A stretch of 62,943 nt of DNA from Amoebophrya sp. AT5.2 (GCA_005223375.1 RXOD01003803.1:1-62943); one strand, 5' to 3'. Counted from the stretch's first letter, positions 46,592 to 59,379 are shown. Made by a program: numbers and translations. The notes: generated by a model from the letters alone, not told the origin.

Positions 46592-49500
46592 TCAGGTGCT
46601 CTTTTTGATCAGCCGAACGACCGCCCCCGCCATGAAGCAGAAGACACATCCCCCGAGCAGGATGTACACGTAGCCAGTGTATGGGTACACACGCACGTTA
46701 TCGGCTATCGTCTTGCCGCCACTCAGCTCCAGCGCGGACCTGTTGCAGAAAAAAAGGGCCGGAGTTGTTGTACAACGACATTCGCAACCACAAAAAGGTG
46801 CAAGTACAAATATTTATACGTTCATTCATGGCCCGACCTCGAGGCACACTCGGTTCGACGTGATAGAATTTTTTTTTTTAAAGTCAAAAAATAAACAAAT
46901 GCGCGTCAGTACCCCCACAGTAGCGGCCCGATGGCTAGCCCCACGAAGGCAGACACGCCCCATATGCCCAGCGATTGCGCGCTCAAGGAGGGATCGGGCA
47001 GGCAGTCCAGGGCGAGCGCCAAGTCCACGGCCAAGTAGGCGCCGTTGCCGACGCCGTAAACACACATACAGCCGTACATGAACATCAGCTCCATCCCTTG
47101 AGTGGTGTGTGAGTTGCCGGCCAGATTCCACGTCATCGTCTCTACCTCATCGTCGTCGCCGTCCTTATTTTCATCGTTCTTTGTGGTTTTTGAAGATGAT
47201 GAAGATGAGCTTCCTGCGGCTGGCGCTGCGGCGTCCAGAACGAGCGAGCCGGCACCGCTACTCGGTAACAAAGGTTGCTCGAGAAGGTTCGCGTGGGTGA
47301 ACGTCGCGGTCTCCTCATGATCCGCCGCTAACACACGTGCAGAAGATGAAGTAGTTGAAGATTCTGCTATTACATTTCGAGGCTTTGAATTGGAGGCGGA
47401 GGTCATTGTGATGTCTTCGCCATCTGGACGCGTTCGTCCGCCGACTCTCGTCTGCATGTGTACTAGTTCGCTGTTCCTGTTCTCGACGTTCTGCTCCCGC
47501 AAAAAGAAGGAGAGCAAGTCATCGGTCAGACTCCACGACTCTGCAAGACTTGATGTGGCAGGTGGTCTATCTTGACCCCCAAATAAAGCCAGCCCTTCGC
47601 GGCCTTGCTCCATTTCTTCCGCCACCGGAAACCCAGTAGCTTCCTCCTCGCGACGAATTCTCTCCAGCAGCCTCCGCCCACTCATCATCTGCGCACCGCC
47701 GTATTCATCCCCGTGAATCCCGCCCAGCAGCGCGTCTTCCTCTGCGTGTCCTGTTTTCCCGATAAAGTATCTCCTGGCCTTAGGCATGTACTTCTTGAAG
47801 TACTGGTCCATTTCCAGGTGGTTCAGGTAGAAGCGCACCTCGTTGCAGAAAATCCAGGGCGTAGCCAGCCACAGGATGTACACCGCGGCCATAATTGTGC
47901 ACGCGAAGTAAACCAGCCTTTTTCGCCCGAACGCCGGGTTGTCGGACAGTTTCCCCGCGTTCACGGCCACCGCCCCGCCGACCATCTGCGCGAGTAGAGC
48001 CATGGCGCCAACGTGGTACTTCTGCTGCGCGACGTCCTTCGAGGAGTGCAAAGCCCATTTTCGGTGGCATTTTTTGCAGGTAGACGATTCGCCTACTGCC
48101 GAGACCAAATGCCAGACGAAACACAAGACAAAATGCGAAACCATAATCAAGACCGGCGCCGCGTTCTGTTGCATGATCCTGTTCCTGGCCACCGCTTTGC
48201 TCTGCTCGTTCTCTAGGTCTAGCCGAAAGGGACACAATAACAATTTCATCTCCATTTGGCCAAATACTAATGGATGCGTATACGCATGAGAGACCAAATA
48301 CTACACAAAATACGAGACCAAATAAAAGACGACACAGGCAACCCCCTACGCGTTTCATACGCATACCAGTCCAACTACCGGAGCGACTACAAAACCACCA
48401 CCACATAGGGAGGATGTCCAGGAAAACGGGCTGATCCTCTTCGCTTAACGTCCTCCACGTTGATCACGTCCCTCACAAAGAACAGCACGAAGGACTGGCA
48501 GCTGATCCCGATGTAGTAAAAGGTGCGGCCGATGAAGACCCAGAGGAAGTCGTAGGACTCGTGGCAGTCGATGGTGTAGGAAAGCGCGAGCTTCTTGTAG
48601 CTGATCGGCTCCATCGTCGCGTTCGATGTGTCCTTCTCCTTCGCGACGAAGTAAATCGTGAGCATACTGAGACACAAATACGCGATGTAGAGCAGATAGT
48701 TCACGTGGTAGTCGTAGCTGTAGGTGGAAATGAGAAAGACGAAACCGGAGAGCGACCCGAAAAGCTGGAGCGCGCCGACGATGCCGGAGGCGAGCCCCTG
48801 GTCCTCCTGGGGCACGAGATCAGGGACGAGACCGTATGAGGCGGTGTAGGCGACGTTAAGGCCGGTCATGGAAAACGTCAGGAACGCGAAAAACCACCCG
48901 GCGAGACGAAAATGAGAGCAGTACATCATGCCAGCGATAGAAACCGCAGAAACGATACCGCCACCTGAAGGGGTGAGTGCGGTTTCGCTTTCGATGCTCC
49001 TGCTAACCATATGGCAAATTCCCAACACACAAGCGAACGGTGTGTGTCTTTTGGGCCTGTTGAGACATTGCCTTTATTCGCGTGACGGTTGCGCCTTCGG
49101 CTAAATGCGCGGGCGGGAAGAGCGCCCATAGACAGTGTCTTGTCCATGTTCGTTTTTAATACGACCGGACCCCATCTGTTAGCAAGGAGCACACCCGGGT
49201 TAGAGGTCAGAACGCTTTCAATGCTACTGCTGGTCCTCCTATCTAACTATAAATTGACTCGCTGAAGTTTGTTAGTATAACGCTCGTGAACTACACCTTA
49301 GATGTACAACTTCTCCGGAGGTTTTTCTTCACTTCATCAAGATCAATCACAAAACAACCTCAAAATTTAGAACTACCAAACACGTAGGGTCTCCTTTTTC
49401 CCAACTTCGACTTGTGCACGTCGCTGAAGATCCCCGCAAATGGACACACCAACTGCGTCACGCCCACGATGCCCATCATGGCTCCCAAGTAGATGCTCGC

Positions 49501-49704
49501 CTGCTCCTCCCCGAGTCGTTCGGCCTCCAAAGGCAAAATCGCAACGCCCATTGGCCCGCACAATGCGCCGAACGGATAGTTGAACGACGATATCATCACG
49601 ATCTCCCAGAAACTCATCTTCTTCGTTTGCGGCGGATCCGCCTCGGGGTAGAAGACGAATGTCTGCTGCTCCAGCTCCGAGGAGGGTAACGCTGAGCCGG
49701 GCAT
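46592..49704 (-). CDS. Major facilitator superfamily transporter, SLC45/sucrose-carrier-like (gene I)
   Basis: Exons 49704-49377, 48964-48450, 48210-46913 and 46739-46592 join in phase to 762 residues; the junction 48450/48210 is the least certain. Start ATG at 49704 (MPGSALPSS); an in-frame ATG 48 bases upstream is an alternative. Helix 1 (FWEIVMISSFNYPFGALCGPMGVAILP) begins exon 1. The loop after helix 2 has the signature D-x-x-x-S-x-x-G-[KR]-R-R-P (SDVHKSKLGKRRP), typical of sugar carriers of the SLC45/plant sucrose group. About nine helices precede and three follow a loop of roughly 250 residues that is Ser/Glu-rich and disordered (exon 3); most relatives lack such a loop and are 450-600 residues long. 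The final exon gives the last helix (YVYILLGGCVFCFMAGAVV) and a short basic tail. A proton-coupled sugar or related solute transporter is likely; the substrate is inference. Confidence 0.8.
48211..48449. other. Intron 2 of gene I with palindromes and short repeats
   Basis: This intron contains two perfect palindromes, atgcgtatacgcat (48274-48287) and atttggccaaat (48253-48264), and three spaced copies of a gagaccaaata-like motif. A related motif (gagaccaaatgcc) also occurs just inside the flanking exon near 48105. No coding sense is assigned. Confidence 0.6.
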
Positions 49705-50558
49705 TTTGATCGCCGGGGCATGCGAATTTCCGACGAAACTGCCGGATGGCACCAGGCGATCTTCACGCTAAGGGTGTCCTCTGCGACGGACTATGTTGCG
49801 CCGTCCTTTCGCGTTGTGATCGCACCACACCGTCTGCCGCAGCACGATCACCAGCGCGAGCAATCTGAAATCACTTGGAGGTGGCGGGCGCGAGATCTAT
49901 TGAACACTTTACAGACTCTGGCTCCTCGTCATCTTCACTGTAAAATGGTTTGTCATCTTCGTTCCCCCCTTCCCTTGGGTTCGTTTGGCTTACGATATCG
50001 ATAGGTAGCGATAGTACGCTCCAAAGCAAGTTATGTCTCTGGCGGCTGCTCTCCGGACCTTTAATTGTTTGGCTTTGGATTTGCTCTCTCACTCATTACG
50101 ATGTAAATATGGGAGAAAATCACACCTCGCTCCTTTCCGTCTCTCAGCCCGACGCTCTCGCCATCTGCATGCGCGTGACCTTGGTATTGCGCCGCACCGT
50201 ATCCACTCTTCCCAATCGGCTTTCAGAGCTGTTCCTTAGGAAGCAGCGGCCTTTTTTTTAATATCTTCTTCGTCAGCGACACAGTCGGCACACATGATTA
50301 CTTGTGCAACGCGACCTTCGCCGGCTTACTTGGAAGAAGATGTTTTCCATGTTGTGTATTCGCATGGGATAGCGCGGCGGGCGGCCCTCCTCCAACGAGT
50401 GGAGAGGGGTCTTACGATCCCGCGCGACTTCCATCCACCTGAAAATGGGTTGTTTGTTGATGGACCGGTCCTCACCGCCACCACAACTGACTACAAGTCC
50501 CGTCTCCCCACAACCACACCAGCCGCATACTCATAGAATCCGCCACTTAAGAAGCCGC
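49705..50558. other. Intergenic region between genes I and J
   Basis: About 850 bases; no gene or RNA could be supported. It holds the 5' flank of gene I and the 3' flank of gene J. Confidence 0.55.
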
Positions 50559-51787
50559 TCACTTCGGGATCAGCTCTCCGTTTGGACCGTAGGTGTAGGT
50601 GGCGCCTCCTCCGGGCATCTGCGTGCCCATGGCGGTACCGAGAGCCGGAGCCGCGAACAGCTGTCCACTCCCCTGAAACTTGGCCATTTCTGTTTTTGGT
50701 TTTTCGCGGTTAAAACTTCATTTTAGATTTTCAACATGTTCGCACGCACGACGAGATTGATTTGATTGTCCTTCTGATTCCACGAATGGATCGCATCTAC
50801 GAACCCTCATCACACTCAACATAAACACACTCTCTACCTTCTTGCATCTTCATCTGCATTTCCTGCTGCTTCTTCTCCATCTCAAATTGCTGCTTCTGCA
50901 TCTCCTCCTCTGCCTTCTTCTGCTGGAACTCCATGGACAGCTGCATAGCCTGCTGCTCAAGAGCCGCCTTCTGCTGCGCAGCCTGGAAAAAATTAGATTC
51001 AGTAGGAACAACAATGCAGTGTAGTTTAATGTTATTCTGTTCGTTCTACTGGTTTCGCAAGCCCTTCAGTGTGACACTCGAGAACTGAAATGCTACTCAT
51101 ACGGGGACACCAGTAATTGATCATACGACAACTTCATTTCCATTTCCTCAAGACTTCAGTACGATCCTCTGCAGGTTCTTCTGTTCTACTCACTCTCTCG
51201 GCGCGCGACGTAGTCAACTAGACATTGAACCCACAGCACTGTTTGTGTTTAGTGGCTACCGCTGCAAGAAACGATCTACAAGGAACGCGGTACCTGTTGC
51301 TGCAGGGCCATCAGCTGCTCCATGCGCTGCTGGTCCAAGGCCATTTCCTGCTGCTTCACCTCCATGTCAATTTGCATGATAAACTGCTTCTTCTGCTGGT
51401 CCGCCTGACCCAGCAAGTAATCCTTCTGGTGACGCACCTGCGCCTCGAGGACCTGCGTTCCCTGCTTCACCTGCTCGTCAAGCATCTTCATGTAAGCGTC
51501 CTTCTGCTTGCCGATGGTGCTGTTTTGGTTTTGATTTGCACTTGCAGTTGCAGGGACAATGGTCACTAAACACTTGCAGATTCGAGTTCGACGTCGCTGT
51601 TGAGTCAAAGATTATCATTTCGTATGCAACACATACTTCGCGTTCCAAGTTCATGACGATGACCACCTTCATCTACTGGAGCTAGTAGGTAGAGCTTCAA
51701 ACATGTGTACAACTGCCCGTACCTGGGGTCGGGCATGCCGGCAGTGAGCGACTGCGGCGGCATCATCATGGGCGCTCCGGCGGACAT
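50559..51787 (-). CDS. Q-rich coiled-coil protein (gene J)
   Basis: Four exons agree in phase: 51787-51723, 51519-51294, 50982-50838, 50689-50559, giving 188 residues. It starts MSAGAPMMMPPQSL and ends GPNGELIPK. Between these lies a continuous amphipathic helix, more than one fifth Gln, with heptad-like repeats (KQGTQVLEAQVRHQKDYLLG, DQQKKQFIMQIDMEVKQQEM). It looks like a soluble rod-like, probably self-associating protein. From memory, similar small Q-rich helical proteins are widespread and abundant in alveolates; that family link needs a search and I give no function. Every intron is AT-rich with a clear AG acceptor. Two donors are GTAC (51722, 51293) and one is GTAGAG (50837). Confidence 0.88.
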
Positions 51788-53430
51788 TTTGTTTGCGGGG
51801 ACCTCTACTTCCTTGTAGTCGTTGTCAACAACACTCGCTCTACCCTTTGTTCAAGATGTTTGAAAATTTTCAGATGTTGCCGCAGATAAAAGTTCGCGCA
51901 ACAGACCAAGGCGTTTCGTTCAGCACGGGAGACAGATAACCAACGCGCAACGCCGCAACGCACGCAATCAACTAGCACTGCCACTGCCTCCGTAATGTGA
52001 GAAAAAATTACGAAGTTTGGGTGCGCTCCTGTAGTCACAACTTTGGGCGGCGAAGCTCGTGTTGTACAAGCGAAACAAACGCATACAGCCGTGGGCGAGT
52101 TTCTGGCGAACGACACAGAGGTAGCAAGAGAGCAAAAAATACACCCATCGCCGAACACATCAAGCCAGGAGCGAACCCGCCGAAACCATAATATGATCGT
52201 GGTCTTTTGCCCATGCTTTTCCGTAGCCGCAAAAGCAGCATCCTTACCAATACCAAGCGATATATTCTCGTTATTTATCATGCTAAGAGCCGCGAGTCAA
52301 TACTCTGGCTCGAGTGCTGTTGGCGGGAGCAGAAGACGAAAACACGAAGTCCTTTTGCGAAGCTCTACTAGCTACCAGAAACAAGAAGGTCGACCAGCGA
52401 AAGAAAAAAAAACAAATATTTATGCAACGACACGGGAGTTTCTATAAGGGTACAAAATTTTTTCTTCGCTTTTCTTTCTTTGCGAAGTTGACATAGGGAT
52501 GTACACGCGCCTTTTACTCGTTGCACTCAAGAAGCGGCGTCTAAGTAGCGCTTTCGCATAAAGTGAGCTACCTACGCGGTAGGCCTCGGTGCTATTCTCA
52601 TGAAGACGCAAAACGTAACCCAATACATAGAATTTTCATCGTTTTTAAATGATATGTGTCATAGCTCAATTTAGCTGACTACGACAAGAGTTGTGGGACT
52701 GCTCGACTACCTGTGAGAGCACGGCAACAACAAGTGAATCCATCGGCAGCTTGCATTCCATGATAGGCACTACTCAAAAGCCTGCGGGGGCGTACCATAC
52801 CTTACTCGCAGACAAAGAGCGCCACCTTCTCATCTACGTCGTGATCACACCCAAGAAATATCGCCCCCGGCCAAAACATTTATCAAGATGTTCAATTCGG
52901 GAAGTGGGCGTCGCCCGCCACCACGCGACATCGACACTCGGCACCACCTGCGTAGAAGTATATCTGACCCAAGTGAGTAGGAGCGGCACGCGCTGATTTT
53001 ACCACGTGCAGATGCTTTCGTTGGTCATGAACATGATAAGCTGCGGCTAAAACTAAAAGAATATTTATTGTTTATGCCGGGCTGAGCACGTGCACGAGGT
53101 GCGCACCTATCAGATAAAATGATGCGAATGGTGTCTTAGCGCGTGAGCGGGCAGAAAGACAGATTGAGCACGGTGCAAACTATCGGCAATACCGACGCTA
53201 GACCCCGCGCCATTCGACTAGACGCTGCATCGTGCCGAAGATGTCCGCTCCACATTAACGGACGACTTCTTCGACGTGTCCAAGAAGTCGAAGTCGTTAC
53301 CTTACTCGCTCCACACTTGAACTTCCAAAATTGATATCCAGTAATCCAATTTAATTTCTGCACTACTTCTAGTTCAAGCCGACGCCGACGGTGCGTCCTC
53401 TAACGTGTCGCTGAAGTACTCCCACAGAAA
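51788..53430. other. Intergenic region between genes J and K
   Basis: About 1.6 kb. A 158-codon minus-strand frame (51805-52281) abuts gene J but is Val/Cys/Ala-rich without motifs, and it ends before gene J starts. Elsewhere only short frames. No RNA gene or large repeat found. Confidence 0.5.
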
Positions 53431-54939
53431 TCACGACCCACCACTCTGCCCATTTGCCATTTTGCGCCCGGGCGTCCCACCCCCTTGTCGCCACTGTACT
53501 GCTGCCTCCGCAGTATCGCCCGTCGTCTTCCCTCCGCTGTCCCCAGCAGCTCCGGTTGTACTTGGCGTGGCTGTGGGAATCCCGGTCGTAGTAAAAGAAA
53601 CGTTCGCGCGCGTTGTTGAGGCCTGGTGCTTCCCCTTCGGCGTAGTAGCTGTGCTCTGCTCGTTGTTGACCTGAATTCGTGGCGCGTAGCAGGCTGCTGC
53701 CCGCATTTTGGACGGCTCTCTACTGTTTTCGTCTCCCGAGTACTTCACGTCGCCATGATCTTGATCTTCCGAAGCTTCGAGGTTCTCTACTCCGAAATGC
53801 TGATCTCCACGGGCGTTGATCACGTCGCCGAGTATTGAGGAGAGGACGGCGTCCGGGTCAATCTTGTCCGGTTGCCGCGACAGGGACAGGAGAGAAAGGA
53901 AGGCTTTGCGCTGCTTCTGCAAGCGGCACTCCGCATCGAGGACGTCCGACCGCAGGGATTGCACCAGCTTCTCGGAACTAAAGAGTTCCTGTCGCGTCTG
54001 GTGCAGCTCGCGTTCCAGTAAAACTCCTTCGTAGTGGCAGTCCGCGAGGTCAGAGGCAAGTTCGACAAGGCGAGACGCGTCGGTCTGGTGGAGAAGCAGC
54101 GATCGTATTTAAGTTTTGGAATGTGCGAGCGCAAAATGAACGAAATAGGTTGAGCGAGAACATAATGAGAATACTGATGTAACTCAATGTATCTTTCTAA
54201 TCTATGTGACTAGATGACATCCTGCTCCTGCGTCCGTAGAAATATTGTTTGTCAGGCGACCTTGTTTTTCCGGGCGAGCACTTGTTTTTCCGCTTCGAGC
54301 GCTTCCTTTTCTTGTTGCGCTTTGGCCAGCTCCATCTGCACGCGACGCACTTCGCAACTCGCTGCAGCTTTTTCCAGATCTATTTCCGATATTGAAGACG
54401 AGGACGTCTTTGGCTGTTCTTCTGACCCGAACTCCTCCTCCACCTCCTCCTGGTCGAAGTCGCTCTCGCTGTGCAAAAGCAAATAGGGCGAGGACGTCGA
54501 TGACCCCCCTATTTCGGTCGCGATTGCTTCCTTTTCCTGTTTTGGTTTTACTTTTGAAGATAAAACTGGACTAAATTTTGACAGGAAGATGCAACACGAA
54601 AAAATCAATGATTTATGTTTCGGCGCATCACGACGACCTTTGCAACAAATGAAGAGAAAAAGACGCAAGCGGGAAGGCGAGAGCGTCGAGCCTACAAGTT
54701 GTACAAAAACAAACGATAATGAAAACGATTAACTTGCTACTGCTACAAGTAGGAGCTAGCCCAAAAATTACAACAGCGGTTATGATCTGTTTCCGCTCCG
54801 ACCCGGCTGCGCCAGATGTCGCTGCGCACGATGGTGTGGAAGAAGTGTTATCCTGCTCCTTTGTTGGCTGTATTTTCTCGCCCATCCCCGGCACGGTGGG
54901 ACAGGAGCCCGCTTGCTGTTGGTAAGAAGTTGTCGACAT
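53431..54939 (-). CDS. Coiled-coil protein (gene K)
   Basis: Exons 54939-54775, 54536-54261 and 54084-53431 are phase-consistent, 364 residues, starting at an ATG (MSTTSYQQQ). The N-terminus is short and Thr/Ser/Gln-rich. Exon 2 has an acidic stretch (DFDQEEVEEEF) and then a heptad coiled coil (MELAKAQQEKEALEAEKQVL) that continues into exon 3 (LLERELHQTRQELFSSEKLV). The last 110 residues are Ser/Thr/Gly-rich and disordered. No enzyme domain, signal peptide or membrane helix. Possibly a cytoskeletal or basal-body-type structural protein, but the family is not recognised. The end of exon 1 is ambiguous: splicing at gttgta (54774) or directly after an AAACAG (54787) that is repeated at the acceptor keeps the same frame. 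Confidence 0.7.
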
Positions 54940-55992
54940 GGCGGCCAAAACGAAAATGCCTGCGTTGCGTCCGCGTTGCGGTACTCGCTGCGGCCGTAGT
55001 ACAACAAAGTATTTCGTAAAATGCGTGCGAAGATGGATTCTTCGTCGATGAAGACTTGGTCTTGGCTGAAGGTAATTCGGTGCGGGATGACTTCCTTGTT
55101 CGCTTCGACGCGACGCAGAAGAAGAAGAAGAGCGGATGACGCAGCTGCGGTGTTGTCTTTTCAGCGAACTCGTCCTTGCATCATTCGTCTTTATTTCATT
55201 GTTCGATCTTGTCGTTCGATTGAGATTGTTTGAGGTTCTTGCTTCCTCGATCGTTCTAGCCTCTTTGTTTCAAACGTTGTTCAACCACTCTACTCATACG
55301 AACCTGCTAGTTTCAACTCTTTTCCGGATTGGTTGGAAAAGCCGCTGCGCTGATCAGTCAGGAACGCAGCACGCAAGTGAAAGTCAGAAAAATTCCTCCA
55401 AGAACGCGTCGCGGTACAGTCCTCCGTCGTCTTCCTTACACGGTTCGATCACTTACGCCAGCTGTCCAGCGCGGTACAAAGACAAACTAAACCTTCTGCG
55501 CTGCAGCTGCAGACTAGAGCTCGTTCGCCTCAGTTGGATCCTGAACGTTACTCCAGTCGCAGGGAGGCAGCTTGTTGCGCAACTACAACTACAAGCCAGG
55601 TCTTGGATCTTCGTTGCAGGGATCCGAACAGCAAATGCAAAAGGTGCGGCCCGAAACGTTTTGCGCTTCGGCACCGAGACTCGCACTGGTGGGCAGCTTT
55701 TCTGTCATACGTTCTGCTGTTGACCTTCATGATCGTGATCCTTCTCAATCTTACTCGTTTTCGTCGGAGAAGCCCACCGTAGTATCTTCCAGCTGCTCAT
55801 TTAGATACTGTTCTATCTGTAGAATGGGAATGGTCCTCAAGAAAGGTCGTCGTTGTAGTTGTCGTGGGGAATCACTAATTGTCAAAACAGAACGCGACTT
55901 TCGCGTGTCGTCGAAGGGTCGTAGCGCTTCCGCGTGTCCAGGTGCGGTTGGTTTTCATATTCGTCCCGTCGAAGTATGGAAGCTACCGTTTT
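54940..55992. other. Intergenic region between genes K and L
   Basis: About 1 kb. Plus-strand frames of 179-195 codons exist (55136-55723, 55572-56111) but are Ser/Arg/Leu-rich, lack domains, and one overlaps gene L antisense. A short gaa/aag run lies near 55119-55131. No gene is supported. Confidence 0.5.
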
Positions 55993-58429
55993 TTACTGTG
56001 GCAGTTTATTGCAAGCCGCTTCGTACACAAGTTGGCCTGACGCTGCGTCGCCCCCTCCGTTCGGGTTCGATGGGTCCAACTGCGCAAGCAGGAACGCGTA
56101 GTTCTTTTTGATCTGTTCCACCTCGCTGGATTTCCAGGCGCACACTGAACCCCACACTCCGCTCGTCTGCACCATGCTCTCCTGCAGCAGCTTCACCAGG
56201 AACGCCGCCTCCTTCGGGTTCTCTTCCAGCACGTAGTCCGTTTTGTTCTTTTGTTCGTCCGTGAGCACCTTCCAATTCTTCGCGCAAGTCTTTTCCAACG
56301 GGGGGTCGCGGTAGATCACCTGCGCCTGCTGCAAGCCGATCACGACGATGCCGCTCACGCTCATCAGGCAGGTGAAGCACAGCAGAATGTACGCGACGAT
56401 TTTGAACGCCCTTCCACCCTTGGCGACCGTGTTGAACGGGGTACCGTCTTCGTCGATGGCGGCTGCTCCCTCCTCTTCGGAAGCAGCTCCGGAAGAACGG
56501 CGACTCTTGGCGTCGCTCATCTGCTGCGACGACCGCCGCGACTGTGCGGAAGGGACAACAAGGAGCGGCTCCTGCGCGTCATCCGCTGCCTGTGCAGGGC
56601 CTTCCTCTGGAGGTTGCTCGATGTCCCCGCGCGACGCCGCCTCATCTTTCCACACCTTAAAAAGCAGCATGAGCGCCGGAAAAATCGAACACAGCAGCAC
56701 CGTCGTCGTCGCACCTGAAGATGGTGGCGCTAATCGATATTTATTGATTTTAAGAAACATGGCTGATGCAAGTGCAACAGACTTCTAGTAGAAGTCTTCT
56801 ACTTCTGAGATGTATAAATATAAAAAAAACAGTTTTTAGGCGACATTCCTTGTCAAATTTAGAAATTAATGGTACCTTTTATCGAGTTGAGCAGCGCGAC
56901 GTCGGGGGAGAGCCAGCCCATGAGCACGCTGATCGTGACGTACACCACCGTGACGACCGCGTAGAGCCACATCGGCGATTCCTCCGCCGTGTACGGGAAG
57001 AACACCTCGAAGAAGGCTGCCCGCGCGGAGTTCGAGATGAGCGGGTAGCTCGTCATCACCGAGAACGCCATGCCCAGCCACGCGACCTTCACCGCGGTGT
57101 CGTCCTTGAATTCCGCCGGCACCAATGTGTAGGAAACCAGAAAGTTGCCGTCCACCAGCCCGCCAAACCGGCCGTACCCGGTGGCAACGAAGCAGACGAA
57201 GATGGCCACGATGATGACGAAGGAGATCAGCGAAATCACGAAGTATTTCATCGGGGACCGGCTCGGTCCGAGCTCCCGGTAAAACTTCGGCGAGTTGTAG
57301 TGGCAGGCGTAGGAGCTGCTGTAAATGGACATCAGCGTGAGCATCATCGAGAACTGAAATCCCCCGCGGCCGTCCTCGCGCTGGTCCTCCCACGCGGCAT
57401 CGTACTTCGCGCTGAAGTCGTTGGTGTCTGTCCCGACTTCGCGCGGCACGTCCTGCGAGAAGTAGCCCCGCGTGGCGAAGTCGTAGATCACGTAAACCAC
57501 CGCGTACAGGGTGAACGCCACCCCGAGGAACGACGGCCACTTCAGAAAGTCCAGCTTGGACAGGAACGCGATCGGGAGAATGATGAAATAGCCGGCGAAA
57601 AGGACCGGGTAGAGCCGTTCCGTGGCGCCGCCGGTCAAACTGCCCTTGGGAGCAGCCTTGGCGTTGAAAGCGCCGCCCTCCGCGAAAGCGCGGGGAAGGG
57701 CCTTGGGAACGTAGTCCGCGATCACGACGAGGTAGCCCATGCACGTGATGATCCCGTTAATGAGCAGCGCCAAGTCCGGGATCAGCCGCGTTCTCTTGCC
57801 AATGGTGCGCTCCCACAGCTGGCCGTAGGAGTTGCACTTGCCCTCGGAAATGACGCCGAGCGCCCAAAACGAAAAACAGTTGAGCACGCCCTGGAAAATC
57901 AGCCAGGTGTAAGCAATTGCCGGAGTGCCGTTGTAGAGGGTCAGAGGCATGGAAAGAAGCCTGTCAGATCGATGAATGATGAGATGACGGAATTTTGATC
58001 TATTGAAGTGGTCTTTCTTCTTCTAAACGTATGCTCGAGATCGAGTTGGAGCTCGTTCGCGCTCCTTTCTTTTTAACAGTTGCACGTAGTCCAGGACCCC
58101 GTGCCTATGCCTGTCAAAACCTACGCTGGTGGTAATCGGATCCAAAACGTCCAAAGCTTCGACGCGCACACACTTCACTAGATTTGTATTCAAAGTTGGT
58201 ACCCCGCCCCCACAACGTTCTTCACGATGTTGACGGTAGTCGAGAAGCCGCCAGCGGCGGCGACCGCTTTTTTTGGGAGCGGTACGGCTACCGCGTCGTC
58301 GTCCCCGTCGACCGCCTTGGAATATACCTCTCCCTGCGAAGCAGCCTGATACGAGTTGGGCGCGCTGCCCTTCTTTGAGCCTGGGTCACGCGACCCCCCG
58401 GAGCGCAACGTTAACGAGGTTGAGGACAT
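55993..58429 (-). CDS. AAAP/SLC38-type amino-acid transporter (gene L)
   Basis: Exons 58429-58203, 57960-56876 and 56714-55993 are fully phase-consistent, 677 residues, start ATG at 58429. The exon 1/2 junction rebuilds the family's hallmark first helix (NIVKNVVGAGLLSMP), which strongly supports both splice sites. Exon 2 carries most of the eleven expected helices, for example LALLINGIITCMGYLVVIADYV and YFIILPIAFLSKLDFLKWPSFLG. Exon 3 opens with GATTTVLLCSIFPALMLL, the usual late-helix motif. About 120 disordered Ser/Arg/Glu-rich residues then precede the last helix (AYILLCFTCLMSVSGIVVIG), and the protein ends in an unusual C-terminal soluble domain of about 100 residues (CAKNWKVLTDEQKNK...). 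The family moves neutral amino acids with sodium or protons across plasma or vacuolar membranes; the substrate is unknown. The C-terminal extension is not typical of the family. Confidence 0.9.
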
Positions 58430-59379
58430 TGTCTAAAAGATGGATGGAAAGCGAAAGATTGAGCAGTCAGGAGCGCGGAATGAGAAAACTAAGGAATGAG
58501 AGGCAGAAACGGAATGAGGTAGAGCTGGGAAAGGTCGTTGCAATGAGATTATCCTTTTTTTTATCGGCGCGAAAAAGTAGTTGTAGCGTTGGAAAGCGTG
58601 AGTAGCTTCTATACCTTTTAGCGTACCAAAGTACTTCTCGAAGCGGAAAAAGTAACTTTTCTTATGCTTGCTTCCCTTTCCACCCACTAAAGACGCAACA
58701 TCGCAAGAGTGGGCTGAATAGCGTGTCGATTGAATGATAACACTCGTAAACTCCTCAATGCGGCAGAAAATTGGCGCACGTGAATGCACGCGTCATATTC
58801 ATTGCACAGAACCATGCGCGCCCTCGCGCCACAAGATCACGTTCACGATCATGTGCGGAAATCATCATACATAGTAGTTCCAGATGGATCGCGCATTTGA
58901 AGCCATCCTTGATCTGGGTACTCACAACCGACGAGCTTGCGCAAGACCGAAAAAATTTGTACTGAACCTTGGGTTCACTAGAAGGAGAAAGCACAGACCA
59001 GGAGAAGCCTCTTCCATATCAATAGCACCGAACGCACAATAGCACCGAGCGCAGGCTCAGTACAGAGCCACCATGGATCTCGAGGACGCAAGGCTTGCTT
59101 ACGTGAGAAAAACATGTACATGTCAATGTCCCTATTTGAGGTCGTGCTCGTAGCGGTCGCGGTGGCCGGACCGGGATTAGGAATTTAGTCGCACCGGAGT
59201 TCCTCATTCATACATTTGATTTTGCAGGAGTTAGCGCAACCGCCAATGAATACGTACCCCGTCGGGGACGACAGATCTTCTATCTCTACTTGAAATACAA
59301 CTATTCTCTGAAAGGCAAAACTACATGCCGAGGATGAATGCGCCTCAAGAATATATCGTCGCGTCCAGGGTCCGAATCT
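58430..59379. other. Intergenic region between genes L and M
   Basis: About 950 bases, AT-rich; no coding exon, RNA or repeat could be supported. It carries the 5' flank of gene L. Confidence 0.55.

Noticed and set aside
51805..52281. 158-codon minus-strand open frame upstream of gene J
   Set aside because: No domain, no splice link to gene J, and Val/Cys/Ala-rich composition unlike the confirmed exons.
55136..56111. Two overlapping plus-strand open frames of 195 and 179 codons
   Set aside because: Ser/Leu/Arg-rich without domains; they overlap each other in different frames and one overlaps gene L antisense.
56766..57998. 410-codon plus-strand open frame antisense to gene L
   Set aside because: Arg/His/Glu-rich antisense shadow; the minus strand encodes transporter helices with phase-correct introns.
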